DNA of 64,000 bases, from NCBI RefSeq assembly GCF_001418015.1, contig NZ_LIQG01000032.1:310001-374000 (forward strand), in the 5' to 3' direction. The notes beneath the pieces are model-generated. The model did not search any database and was not told the DNA's origin. It worked only from the letters and a program-made list of their open reading frames with translations. Position numbers and translations under genes: made by a program. Origin of the DNA: Lacinutrix mariniflava. Lineage in GTDB: Bacteria; Bacteroidota; Bacteroidia; Flavobacteriales; Flavobacteriaceae. Below, one piece after another: positions 55,109-63,928 of this stretch (within the stretch, counting starts at the first letter, position 1; each line of letters opens with the position of its first letter).

Positions 55109-57694
55109 ATGAATATAAAGTCTCTATTTAATCTGCATTCATTTATGTGTTTATTTTTATTAAGCACATTTGCTATTGCCCAAATTACAGGTATAGAAAA
55201 AACTTTTCCACAAGCTATTTACAACACGCCTGAAAATCTAAATTTAGATAACCAAACTAATAATAGTTTACTATACAGTTCTTTTCAATATTCAATAAAC
55301 TATATGTCAACAGTAAATGGCGCTATAGTTGGAGATGGCACAACAAATACAAACTATTTTGGACCAAATAATTGGGGAGGAAGCTATGGTGAATGTTCTT
55401 CAGGAAATTGGAAATGGATACATGCTTTGTGTTCTGAATGTTCTATTAACAACAAAGACATTTCGGTAAAACAGAACAATGCTAATGGCTCTACTTGGTA
55501 TGCTGGAGGAGGTGCTTCAAGATATATGGTAATAGACTTATCCATGCCTCGAACTTTTAACGAGTTAAGAGTTTTTCAAATGTTTAGTGATGGAAAAGTT
55601 ACTAGTTTAAAAATGTATTCTCATTTAAACACTACAACTGTACCTTTTTATACTGATGCTAATTGGACACCCATTTTCATAGAAACCTCTATATCTGCTG
55701 GCGTAATTACTGGAGATACTGTTAGCATCCCTACTATTATAAATTTCCCATACACAACGTCAAGATTTTTATTAATAGAAGCAAAAAATGATGGTTCATT
55801 GGGTAATCCTTCGTATACAGAAATAAGAGAATTAAAACTCTTTGATAATAATAGCAATACTCCAGCACCAATAGACTCTATGCAAACACCAATATTTACA
55901 CAAGTTACTGCTATTTGCGAAGGTGATGCATTAAACACTTTGCCCGCAACTTCTAATAACGGAATCATAGGCTCTTGGTCACCAGCCTTAAACACAACTG
56001 CAACTACAGAATATACTTTTTTACCAAGCTCAGGCCAGTGTGCTGAAACAGCTACAATGATTATTATAGTAACTCCTACTTCAACTGAACCAACAATTGA
56101 ATGCTGGGAAACAAACATCTGGAACGCAACAACATGTTCTTGGATTACTAGCGGAACGCAGCCAATAGAACCAACTAATATTGAATGTTGGGAAACCAAT
56201 ACTTGGGATGCAACAACTTGCGACTGGATTACAACTGGAACGCAACCAATAGAACCAACTGGTTTAGAATGTTGGGAAACCAATACTTGGGATGCAACAA
56301 CTTGCGATTGGATTACAACTGGAACGCAATCAATAGAACCAACTGGTTTAGAATGTTGGGAAACCAATACTTGGGATGCAACATCATGCGATTGGATTAT
56401 AACTGGAACGCAACCAACTGAACCAACTGGTTTAGAGTGTTGGGAAACCAATACTTGGGATGCAACAACTTGCGACTGGATTACAACTGGAACACAACCA
56501 ACTGAACCAACTGGTTTAGAGTGTTGGGAAACCAATACTTGGGATGCAACAACTTGCGACTGGATTACAAACGGAACACAACCAACTGAACCAACTGGTT
56601 TAGAATGTTGGGAAACCAATACTTGGGATACAACAACTTGCGACTGGATTACAACTGGAACGCAACCAATAGAACCAACTGGTTTAGAATGTTGGGAAAC
56701 CAATGCTTGGGATATAACAACATGCTCATGGATTACAAACGGAACGCAACCAACTGAACCAACTAGTTTAGAATGTTGGGAAACCAATACTTGGGATGCA
56801 ACAACTTGCGACTGGATTACAACTGGAACACAACCAACTGAACCAACTAATATTGAATGCTGGGAAACCAATACTTGGGATGCAACAACATGCTCATGGA
56901 TTACAAACGGAACACAACCAATTGAACCAACTAATAACGAATGTTGGGAAACAAATACTTGGGATGCAACAACCTGCTCATGGATTACAAACGGAACGCA
57001 ACCACAAGCTGATATTTTAGCAAATGTTATAGAATGTGAAAGCTATACACTACAAAACATTTCCAACGGAAACTATTTTACGGCTCCAAACGGAACAGGA
57101 TCTCCTCTTTTTGAAGGAGATATTATTACAACAACGCAGACTATTTATATTTATGCTGAAGCGAACACAACTTCTAATTGTTTTGCTGAAAGCAGTTTTA
57201 CAATAACTATAAATCCATCTCAAGACTTTACGCTAACACAAGCAAATCTAGATATTGAAGAAGACGAAATAACAGTAACTATGTTTGATCCTTCTATAGA
57301 TTACATATATTCAATCGATGGATTTAACTACCAAAACAATAACTATTTCTCAGGATTTACAGATGGCAACTACACGCTTTATGTAAGAGATATTAATGGT
57401 TGTATTGAAAACACAGTAAATTTCACAATTGAAATAAAACAATTTTTAATACAAAAATACTTTACACCAAATGGTGACAACGTTCACGAAACTTGGAATA
57501 TTATCGATAATAAAAATGAAATAAAACTAACCTCTATTTTTAATCGTTACGGAAAACTACTAATACAATTAAAAGCAACAAAACGTTGGGATGGTACTTT
57601 TAAAGGTAGACTAATGCCAACCTCAGATTACTGGTATGTTATCGAATTAAAAGATGGTACTCTTTTAAAAGGACACTTTAGTTTGGTTAGATAA
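55109..57694 (+). CDS. T9SS type B sorting domain protein with discoidin-like domain and eleven 28-aa repeats
   Basis: 861 aa. A signal peptide (to FAIAQ) is followed by a discoidin/F5-8C-like jelly-roll (residues 70-250: NGAIVGDGTTNTNYFGPNNW, RYMVIDLSMPRTFNELRVFQ, SRFLLIEAKNDG). After an Ig-like piece come eleven near-identical 28-residue repeats with the pattern ECWETNTWDATTCDWITTG-TQP-EPTGL (residues 331-632), each with two Cys and three Trp. A further domain precedes the C-terminal CHU_C (YFTPNGDNVHETWNI, FNRYGKLLIQL, SDYWYVIEL, HFSLVR). Probably a secreted carbohydrate-binding or adhesive protein; the repeat could form a stiff spacer. Confidence 0.9.
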   Translation: MNIKSLFNLHSFMCLFLLSTFAIAQITGIEKTFPQAIYNTPENLNLDNQTNNSLLYSSFQYSINYMSTVNGAIVGDGTTNTNYFGPNNWGGSYGECSSGNWKWIHALCSECSINNKDISVKQNNANGSTWYAGGGASRYMVIDLSMPRTFNELRVFQMFSDGKVTSLKMYSHLNTTTVPFYTDANWTPIFIETSISAGVITGDTVSIPTIINFPYTTSRFLLIEAKNDGSLGNPSYTEIRELKLFDNNSNTPAPIDSMQTPIFTQVTAICEGDALNTLPATSNNGIIGSWSPALNTTATTEYTFLPSSGQCAETATMIIIVTPTSTEPTIECWETNIWNATTCSWITSGTQPIEPTNIECWETNTWDATTCDWITTGTQPIEPTGLECWETNTWDATTCDWITTGTQSIEPTGLECWETNTWDATSCDWIITGTQPTEPTGLECWETNTWDATTCDWITTGTQPTEPTGLECWETNTWDATTCDWITNGTQPTEPTGLECWETNTWDTTTCDWITTGTQPIEPTGLECWETNAWDITTCSWITNGTQPTEPTSLECWETNTWDATTCDWITTGTQPTEPTNIECWETNTWDATTCSWITNGTQPIEPTNNECWETNTWDATTCSWITNGTQPQADILANVIECESYTLQNISNGNYFTAPNGTGSPLFEGDIITTTQTIYIYAEANTTSNCFAESSFTITINPSQDFTLTQANLDIEEDEITVTMFDPSIDYIYSIDGFNYQNNNYFSGFTDGNYTLYVRDINGCIENTVNFTIEIKQFLIQKYFTPNGDNVHETWNIIDNKNEIKLTSIFNRYGKLLIQLKATKRWDGTFKGRLMPTSDYWYVIELKDGTLLKGHFSLVR
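56099..57004 (+). repeat. 84-bp tandem repeat array, 11 copies (last partial)
   Basis: Units begin at 56099 and every 84 bases after it up to 56939, in frame. Identity between units is very high in the middle (units 2-7) and lower at both ends (units 1, 8, 10, 11), as expected for expansion by unequal exchange from the centre. Confidence 0.92.
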
Positions 57695-57760
57695 TTTGGT
57701 TTTGTATTTTAGTGTTCAACTTCTATATATTTTGAGAGTTATGCCTAATATGAAGAAACA

Positions 57761-58606
57761 TTGGAACTGACTAAAACAAAACAGGTTTGTAACAGTCTGG
57801 ATGATATTCCAGATTTTAAGACCATCAAATCACTTAAAAGAGGAATTGAATGGAAGATTGTATTTGGAAGTAAGATTAAGTCCAAAAGAGAAAAAATAGG
57901 AAGTCAATGGAAATTTGAACACCCTGAATTTCTAATTTCAATTCACACAATAGAATCTGAAATAAATATTGTCAAGTTAATTACGGACAAAGAAATTGAG
58001 GAATGCCAAGACTTCTTTGAAAAATGCGCAAAAGATTATCGGAATTTAGCAACTAAATTGATAAATGAATTTTCTGAAAAACATGATGTAAAAATAGATC
58101 CTGAATATCCTATGAACACTCTGCGTCACACTGAGAGTTTTGGATATAAACCTGTTGGAGAAATGAACGGATGGAGGTATGCTTTTCACGGAATACATTG
58201 CGGCCTAACCAACACTAAAACAGGTCAACGAATTGAAGTTCCTTTGACTTATGGGTTAGAATTCGGACTACTTGACCCGTATTTTTTTATGAGATTTATT
58301 AAGTCGACTAAAGAATATCAACCTTTACCTGTTGGAATCTACTGCGATTATGCTGATGGCAATAGAATTTTAGAAAAAATGGTGAAAATTGGAAAATTTG
58401 AATTTCTGAATTCTAATTGGCCAAATGAAAAAGGAATTGTAGTTTCCGATAGAGAAAAAATCGAGGTCAAAGTTTATAATCCTAATTTGGAATTGGAAGA
58501 AGAAGGACAAGGAGCAATAGCGTATAAAAATAATAGCAAAAACGCTCCTAAATCAAAAGATAGTAACATGAATATACTTTGGTCTAAACTGAAAAACTTG
58601 TGGTAA
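57761..58606 (+). CDS. Unknown protein (possibly DUF6896-like), unusual start
   Basis: 281 aa, soluble. The frame opens after a TAA at 57746-57748 and the only early start is a TTG at 57761. An ATG at 57750 begins ATGAAGAAACATTGG in another frame; one more A would join it to this frame (MKKTLELTKTKQVC), so a frameshift at the start is possible. The middle has GWRYAFHGIHCGLTNTKTG and LTYGLEFGLLDPYFFMRFI; from memory this resembles DUF6896-type proteins seen near toxin-immunity loci, but that is uncertain. It is followed after 57 bases by two small genes. Confidence 0.65.
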   Translation: MELTKTKQVCNSLDDIPDFKTIKSLKRGIEWKIVFGSKIKSKREKIGSQWKFEHPEFLISIHTIESEINIVKLITDKEIEECQDFFEKCAKDYRNLATKLINEFSEKHDVKIDPEYPMNTLRHTESFGYKPVGEMNGWRYAFHGIHCGLTNTKTGQRIEVPLTYGLEFGLLDPYFFMRFIKSTKEYQPLPVGIYCDYADGNRILEKMVKIGKFEFLNSNWPNEKGIVVSDREKIEVKVYNPNLELEEEGQGAIAYKNNSKNAPKSKDSNMNILWSKLKNLW

Positions 58607-58663
58607 TGCACCCAAAACCGCCAATACATAAGACCGTAGACAAAAGCTCTAAAACGATACAAC

Positions 58664-58918
58664 ATGGAGGAAAATGATATAATAAAAGAACAGATTTCGG
58701 AAATAGTAAAAAATCAAACAGAAAATAATGATCCTCCGGAAACAAAAATCACATTTAAGCAATTAACAAAAAACGGCTTTAGTGACGTCCAATCCAGACA
58801 AATGATTGCACAGTGTGTAGCTTTAGAATTATTTGAAATTATTAAAATGAAAAAAACTTTTGATAATGACAGATATGTAAGAAATTTAAAAAACCTTCCA
58901 AAAGAACCAACCGAATAA
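58664..58918 (+). CDS. Small conserved protein, unknown (pair member 1)
   Basis: 84 aa, charged. The segment NNDPPETKITFKQLTKNGFS, with SRQMIAQCVALELFEIIK, is a pattern I have seen in small Bacteroidota and Firmicutes proteins, in which a ~85-aa gene is next to a second ~87-aa gene. No function known to me. It lies 4 bases upstream of its partner. Confidence 0.65.
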   Translation: MEENDIIKEQISEIVKNQTENNDPPETKITFKQLTKNGFSDVQSRQMIAQCVALELFEIIKMKKTFDNDRYVRNLKNLPKEPTE

Positions 58919-58922
58919 AAAC

Positions 58923-59186
58923 ATGAAAATAGAACTAACAAAAGAAGAATATAAGACGCTACTAACCTTATCCTTTTGTGGAGAATGGGTTATAAACAGC
59001 CATAAAACAAAAGTTGATCGTATGTCTAAAAAAACAGAACAGTTTGAACAAAAAATATTTTCCTTTGCTAAGGACTTTGGTTTAGAAAAATGGATAGAAT
59101 ATGACTCTGAAATGGAACAGTATTTCCCTACCTCGGACATGGAAGATGAATTACACAAATTTATAGAGCAATATAATTTAGATTGA
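58923..59186 (+). CDS. Small conserved protein, unknown (pair member 2)
   Basis: 87 aa, acidic. It has MKIELTKEEYKTLLTLSF, KIFSFAKDFGLEKWIEYDSE and an acidic C-terminus. It pairs with the 84-aa gene 4 bases upstream (shared transcript). The combination looks like a conserved two-gene cassette; function unknown. No toxin-like motif is visible. Confidence 0.65.
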   Translation: MKIELTKEEYKTLLTLSFCGEWVINSHKTKVDRMSKKTEQFEQKIFSFAKDFGLEKWIEYDSEMEQYFPTSDMEDELHKFIEQYNLD

Positions 59187-59305
59187 AAAAAGATAAAAAA
59201 CAGTTACTATCTAGTAATTAACTAAGAGGTAATTGCGTGTTTGCACACATCTAATTATCATTAAAAAAACCATTACTATAACTCTACTTTAAAGTATCAA
59301 ACAAA

Positions 59306-59590
59306 ATGAATCTAATAGACTTTATAATTGGTGGATTATTAGCCAATGCAATGCCTCATCTTATTTTCGGACTCACAAAAACGCATTTTCTTGGACTCTT
59401 TGGTTATAGTCCAAAAGGAAATATTATGTATGCAATTGTTCAATTTATTTTATGCATAATACTATTCTGCTTAAATTATGGATATAAAGAGCTTATGGAG
59501 AATGGGTATCTAGTTGGTGCAATTACTGTGCTTGTACTCTATTTTATTTTCGGAAAATTTCTTGTGACGTTTTATGGTAAAAAAGAATAA
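59306..59590 (+). CDS. Small membrane protein, unknown
   Basis: 94 aa with three hydrophobic segments (MNLIDFIIGGLLANAMPHLI; YAIVQFILCIILFCLNYGY; VGAITVLVLYFIFGKFLV). No family recognised. It stands alone between the small-gene pair and uvrB. Confidence 0.6.
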   Translation: MNLIDFIIGGLLANAMPHLIFGLTKTHFLGLFGYSPKGNIMYAIVQFILCIILFCLNYGYKELMENGYLVGAITVLVLYFIFGKFLVTFYGKKE

Positions 59591-59645
59591 ATTTTTCTTG
59601 TAAAACCTTAACGCTTCATTAAAATAAAACTACCATTTTATTCCG

Positions 59646-59653
59646 TAATTTTG
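59646..59653 (+). promoter_or_regulatory. -7 promoter element for uvrB, nearly leaderless
   Basis: TAATTTTG ends only 5 bases before the ATG at 59658, so the uvrB mRNA should start at or next to its start codon. Confidence 0.6.
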
Positions 59654-59657
59654 TTTT

Positions 59658-61661
59658 ATGCAATTCAAAATAAAATCAGAATTTAGTCCAACAGGAGATC
59701 AGCCTTCAGCTATAAAAAAATTAGTAAACGGTTTAAACTCCAACGAAAGATACCAAACATTACTTGGTGTTACTGGTTCTGGAAAAACATTTACGGTTGC
59801 CAATGTTATAGAACAAACACAAAGACCAACATTAGTACTAGCACATAACAAAACTTTAGCTGCACAACTATACAGTGAATTTAAACAGTTTTTTCCTGAT
59901 AATGCTGTCGAGTATTTTGTGTCTTACTACGATTATTACCAACCAGAAGCCTACATACCAACCTCTGGTGTTTATATAGAAAAAGATTTATCTATTAACG
60001 AAGAGATTGAGAAAATGCGTTTAAGCACAACCTCTTCTCTACTCTCTGGTCGTCGCGATGTTATTGTAATAGCATCAGTTTCGTGTTTGTATGGTATTGG
60101 AAATCCTGTAGAATTTCAAAAAAACGTCATTTCAATAGAACGCGATCAGCAAATTTCGCGTACAAAACTATTGCATCAATTAGTACAAAGTTTGTATTCG
60201 CGTACCGAAGCCGATTTTAAACACGGTAATTTCAGAATAAAAGGAGATACTGTAGATATATTCCCGAGTTACGCAGACAATGCTTTTAGAGTTCATTTTT
60301 TTGGAGATGAAATTGAATTGATAGAACAATTCGATATACAAACAAACGCCGTTATTGAGGAATACGAAAGACTAAATATCTATCCTGCAAATATGTTTGT
60401 AACCTCGCCAGATATTTTGCAAGGCGCCATAAAAGGCATTCAAGACGACTTGGTAAAACAATACGATTACTTTAAAGAAGTTGGCAAACATTTAGAAGCC
60501 AAAAGATTGAAAGAACGTACAGAATTCGATCTCGAAATGATTAGAGAATTGGGTTACTGTTCTGGTATCGAAAATTACTCGCGTTACCTTGATGGTAGAC
60601 TACCAGGAACACGACCTTTCTGCTTGTTAGATTATTTTCCAGACGATTATTTAATGGTTGTAGACGAAAGTCACGTTACCGTATCGCAAGTGCATGCCAT
60701 GTATGGTGGTGATTACAGCCGTAAAGTAAACCTAGTGGATTATGGATTTAGACTACCAGCTGCAATGGATAATAGACCTCTTAAATTTGAAGAATTTGAG
60801 TCGTTACAGAATCAGGTGTTATACGTAAGTGCAACGCCTGCAGATTACGAGCTCCAGAAAACAGATGGTGTTTATGTAGAGCAAGTAATTAGACCAACAG
60901 GTTTACTAGATCCTATTATTGAAGTACGCCCAAGTTTAAACCAAATTGATGATTTAATTGAAGAAATACAACAACGCATAGAAAAAGACGAACGTACTTT
61001 AGTGACCACGTTAACCAAACGTATGGCCGAGGAGTTAACTAAATATTTAAGCAGAATTAGTATTCGCGTAAATTACATACATAGTGATGTAGATACTTTA
61101 GAGCGTGTGCAAATTATGCAAGATTTACGTAAAGGTATTTACGATGTTTTAGTTGGTGTAAACTTACTGCGTGAAGGTTTAGATTTACCAGAAGTGTCTT
61201 TGGTTGCTATTTTAGACGCAGATAAAGAAGGTTTTTTACGTTCGGCAAGATCATTAACGCAAACCGTTGGTAGAGCTGCAAGGAACTTAAATGGTAAAGC
61301 CATTATGTATGCTGATAAAATTACTAAAAGTATGCAGAAAACCATTGATGAGACTGAGTATCGTCGCGAAAAACAAATAGCTTACAATACAGAACATAAC
61401 ATGGTACCAAAAGCTTTAAATAAAAGTTTAGATAGTGCTTTAGGCAAAAACTCTGTAAGTACTTATAGTTACGAATTGGAAGCTGCTAAAGCTGCCGAAC
61501 CTGAAAGTGAGTATTTAACCAAAGGCGAATTAGAAAAGAAAATACGCGAGAAACGTAAAATAATGGAGCAAGCCGCAAAAGCATTAGATTTTATTGTTGC
61601 TGCGAAGTTGCGTGATGAAATTAAGAGTTATCAAGGGAAGTTAGAAACATTGAAGGCTTAA
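59658..61661 (+). CDS. uvrB: Excinuclease ABC subunit UvrB
   Basis: 667 aa, full length. Walker A (GVTGSGKTFT, near residue 39), the beta-hairpin that inserts at DNA damage (SYYDYYQPEAYIPTSG, near residue 92), helicase motifs (VDESHVTVSQ; NLLREGLDLPEVSLVAILDA; QTVGRAARN) and the C-terminal UVR motif that contacts UvrC (KRKIMEQAAKALDFIVAAKL). Works with UvrA and UvrC in nucleotide excision repair. Neither partner is in the window. Confidence 0.97.
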   Translation: MQFKIKSEFSPTGDQPSAIKKLVNGLNSNERYQTLLGVTGSGKTFTVANVIEQTQRPTLVLAHNKTLAAQLYSEFKQFFPDNAVEYFVSYYDYYQPEAYIPTSGVYIEKDLSINEEIEKMRLSTTSSLLSGRRDVIVIASVSCLYGIGNPVEFQKNVISIERDQQISRTKLLHQLVQSLYSRTEADFKHGNFRIKGDTVDIFPSYADNAFRVHFFGDEIELIEQFDIQTNAVIEEYERLNIYPANMFVTSPDILQGAIKGIQDDLVKQYDYFKEVGKHLEAKRLKERTEFDLEMIRELGYCSGIENYSRYLDGRLPGTRPFCLLDYFPDDYLMVVDESHVTVSQVHAMYGGDYSRKVNLVDYGFRLPAAMDNRPLKFEEFESLQNQVLYVSATPADYELQKTDGVYVEQVIRPTGLLDPIIEVRPSLNQIDDLIEEIQQRIEKDERTLVTTLTKRMAEELTKYLSRISIRVNYIHSDVDTLERVQIMQDLRKGIYDVLVGVNLLREGLDLPEVSLVAILDADKEGFLRSARSLTQTVGRAARNLNGKAIMYADKITKSMQKTIDETEYRREKQIAYNTEHNMVPKALNKSLDSALGKNSVSTYSYELEAAKAAEPESEYLTKGELEKKIREKRKIMEQAAKALDFIVAAKLRDEIKSYQGKLETLKA

Positions 61662-61702
61662 GATTCTGAGAAGAGTTTGATTATTGTTGTTTTGTGTATA
61701 GA

Positions 61703-61730
61703 AAGTAGCAGATATGTATGTGCTATTTTT
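61703..61730 (+). terminator. Possible terminator after uvrB
   Basis: TAGCA (61706-61710) pairs with TGCTA (61721-61725) around a 10-base loop, followed by TTTTT; weak stem. Confidence 0.35.
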
Positions 61731-61821
61731 CGGATTAAAACAAAGATAGCAGAAAAGAACCAAATTTAAGTTTAGCTCTTAACTGCTATTTTCCATATAA
61801 CTAGTTGACGGTAGTTTTTAT

Positions 61822-62430
61822 TTAAGCATCTACAAAAATTACTTGACCTGTAATAAATCCATCAACCGAACGTTCAAAAGCTTTACCAACTAACCTTCCT
61901 GGAACTGGCTCAAAACCTGGCATCATTTCACCATAAACATCCCAAGCCTCTTCTAAAACAGTTGGGTTTATTGAGTTTACTCGGATTCCTCTTGGCATTT
62001 CAAAAGCAACACATTTAACAAATGTATCAATAGCGCCACTAGTAGTAGCATCAGCAATAGCAAAAGGTATAGGCTTAGTATTTAGAATTCCTGTGATTAA
62101 AGTAAATGAACCCTTATCTGCAATGTATTCTTGACCAATACGCACAATGTTTATTTGTCCCATCATTTTGCTTAAAATAGTGCTCATCCATTGCTCTTCG
62201 GTCATTTCAGTAAAATTTGCATATTCACAAACACCAACAGTGTTTACAACAGCATCAAAATGGTCAACATCTTCGTATAATTTTCTTAAAGATACTTCGC
62301 TAGTAATATCGACTTGAAAGTCATAATTATCAACAGATCGTCCAGCAGTTATAACTTTGTGTTTTCCAAGACCAGTTAAGGCTGCTTGTCCCATTTTTCC
62401 GTTTGCTCCAATTAAAATTATTGTTTTCAT
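61822..62430 (-). CDS. Short-chain dehydrogenase/reductase family protein
   Basis: 202 aa. The N-terminal nucleotide-binding motif is IGANGKMGQAAL (G-x-x-G-x-M-G). NTVGVCEYANF is the NNAG-equivalent. The catalytic YxxxK is absent in its usual form: the region reads FAIADATTSGAIDTFVKC, with Ala in the Tyr position. C-terminal RGIRVNSINPTVLEE is typical of SDRs. So it is a divergent SDR with uncertain activity. It has its own -7 element; the Crp/Fnr regulator upstream on the same strand is its likely regulator. Confidence 0.8.
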   Translation of the reverse strand: MKTIILIGANGKMGQAALTGLGKHKVITAGRSVDNYDFQVDITSEVSLRKLYEDVDHFDAVVNTVGVCEYANFTEMTEEQWMSTILSKMMGQINIVRIGQEYIADKGSFTLITGILNTKPIPFAIADATTSGAIDTFVKCVAFEMPRGIRVNSINPTVLEEAWDVYGEMMPGFEPVPGRLVGKAFERSVDGFITGQVIFVDA

Positions 62431-62455
62431 ATAATATCTGTTTTTAAATTATATG

Positions 62456-62463
62456 CAAATTTA
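62456..62463 (-). promoter_or_regulatory. -7 promoter element for the SDR gene
   Basis: Minus-strand TAAATTTG, leader of about 20 bases. Confidence 0.6.
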
Positions 62464-62497
62464 TGAAGCACTAAAGGTTTATGAAGAGGACATTTGT

Positions 62498-63061
62498 CTA
62501 AAAAGAAATATTCGCTCTAATTCTACTAAGGTGTCTTTGAGTAACTCCTAAATACGAGGCAATATAATGAAGAGGAATCTCTTTGATATATTCAGGTTGC
62601 GTTGTAATTAAATCTAAATAGCGTTGTTGAGCTTTATCTTTTTGATGATTAAATATCCATTTTTCTAACTCAACATATTCTTTTTCGGCAATAATTTTTA
62701 AAAAACTTAACCAATTATTATTTGATTTGGCCAAATTTTCTAAAGTTGCTTTTGGTATTGAAATTATTTCAGCGTCTGTTAGCGCTTGAATATTTTCTTC
62801 AGATTTTTTTTGCGAAATAAATGACGAATAAGCCATTAATAGTTTATTTGGAAAAGTGAAACAATAAGTGATTTCATCGTCATTGTTTGAAAAGTAATAG
62901 GAACGAAAAATTCCACTTTTAACAAAAGCTATAGAGTCGCAAATTTCATTATTATCAATATATAAATCACCTTTTTTTAATAAAATGGTTTGAGATAATT
63001 TCAAGAAATCATTAATTTCAATCTCTGTAAATAAATTAAATGATTTTAAATATTCGTTCAT
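62498..63061 (-). CDS. Crp/Fnr family transcriptional regulator
   Basis: 187 aa from the ATG at 63061; the longer frame from 63100 adds a stretch not typical of the family. Cyclic-nucleotide-binding-like beta-barrel (LLKKGDLYIDNNEICDSIAF, GIFRSYYFSNNDDEITYCF), a dimer helix, and a C-terminal helix-turn-helix (YIASYLGVTQRHLSRIRANI). No N-terminal Fe-S cysteines, so it is not an Fnr-type oxygen sensor. It lies upstream of the SDR gene on the same strand, a pairing common in Bacteroidota. Confidence 0.85.
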   Translation of the reverse strand: MNEYLKSFNLFTEIEINDFLKLSQTILLKKGDLYIDNNEICDSIAFVKSGIFRSYYFSNNDDEITYCFTFPNKLLMAYSSFISQKKSEENIQALTDAEIISIPKATLENLAKSNNNWLSFLKIIAEKEYVELEKWIFNHQKDKAQQRYLDLITTQPEYIKEIPLHYIASYLGVTQRHLSRIRANISF

Positions 63062-63302
63062 TTCTTTCTTTAATGTTAGGTATGCTGAAATTACCACCAA
63101 TGTTTCGTTGATATAAAATCGTTTTAATATTTATATCAGGCTATAGACGAAGTTAGCGAAAAAGAATAAGAAAGTCCAGTTGAAAGTGATCCATAAAACA
63201 AGAGTTACTAAGGTAATTACAAGTTCCTATCACAATTAATATAACAAAAAACTATTACTAAAACTAAGAGATTCAACTCTTAAGTCGAATACGTTCAACT
63301 AG

Positions 63303-63337
63303 CTAAATTGAATGCGCTAAAAGGCTTTTCAATTTAG
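63303..63337. repeat. Inverted repeat downstream of the TerB-like gene
   Basis: Perfect 10-bp arms CTAAATTGAA and TTCAATTTAG around 15 bases, 8 bases past the stop of the TerB-like gene. No clear T-run on either strand, so a terminator role is uncertain. Confidence 0.4.
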
Positions 63338-63345
63338 AGTTTCAC

Positions 63346-63747
63346 TTAATTATACTGTACCTTAAAGATATCAATTAGTACTTCGGCAGGAACCATCATA
63401 TTTGGAAAACCTTCCATTAAGTATAAAACTTTGTTTATAGATTCATGACTTAATCCCATTCTAAGTCCGTAATTATAAAGCTTTACAATTTCCGTTTGTG
63501 TACGCTCTTGATCAATATCTATTAATAACACCAAACGGTGAAATTGTACAATGCGCTCACTATACGATTCTAAATTCACATAATTAATAGGGTGTTCGAT
63601 TAAGTAATCGAAATCTGCTCTAGAGATATTTAATTGTTTGGAAATACCTAAGAGAAAATTACACTCTATTCTCTTTAACTTTTTATCTGTTTTAGCAAAA
63701 GCTATCATTTCAGATAATAAACTTAGCTTTTCTACTCTGTTAGGCAT
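63346..63747 (-). CDS. TerB-like (tellurite resistance family fold) protein
   Basis: 133 aa from the ATG at 63747 (MPNRVEKLSLLSEMIAFAKT); the upstream in-frame ATG at 63792 is judged too early. All-helical, with the acidic pattern MIAFAKTDKKLKRIECNFLLG and the later VLLIDIDQERTQTEIVKLYN, equivalent to the two metal-binding halves of TerB-like proteins. No tellurite-resistance operon is nearby, so the family name says little about function. Confidence 0.7.
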   Translation of the reverse strand: MPNRVEKLSLLSEMIAFAKTDKKLKRIECNFLLGISKQLNISRADFDYLIEHPINYVNLESYSERIVQFHRLVLLIDIDQERTQTEIVKLYNYGLRMGLSHESINKVLYLMEGFPNMMVPAEVLIDIFKVQYN

Positions 63748-63928
63748 AATAAAGGATAATTTTCTTTTTATAAAATTACATAATAATGACAATTTATAAT
63801 CGTAGAAAGCACGTCGCTTGTCGAAAAATGAGTAGTTTTACATCGAATTTAAACGCTGTTTAACACTTACGCGTAGATTTAAACACAAAAAATAGGATTC
63901 AAATTACTAATTATCAATACTTTACAAC

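Noticed and set aside
55648-56871. 407-codon open frame on the minus strand over the 84-bp repeats
   Set aside because: It exists because the repeat unit (a multiple of 3) happens to lack stops on the other strand; the translation is a monotonous SQHSKPVGSVGCV repeat with no independent signal, and the plus-strand protein has signal peptide and sorting domain.
63346-63747. Tellurite-resistance function for the TerB-like protein
   Set aside because: No other ter gene in view; only the fold is suggested.
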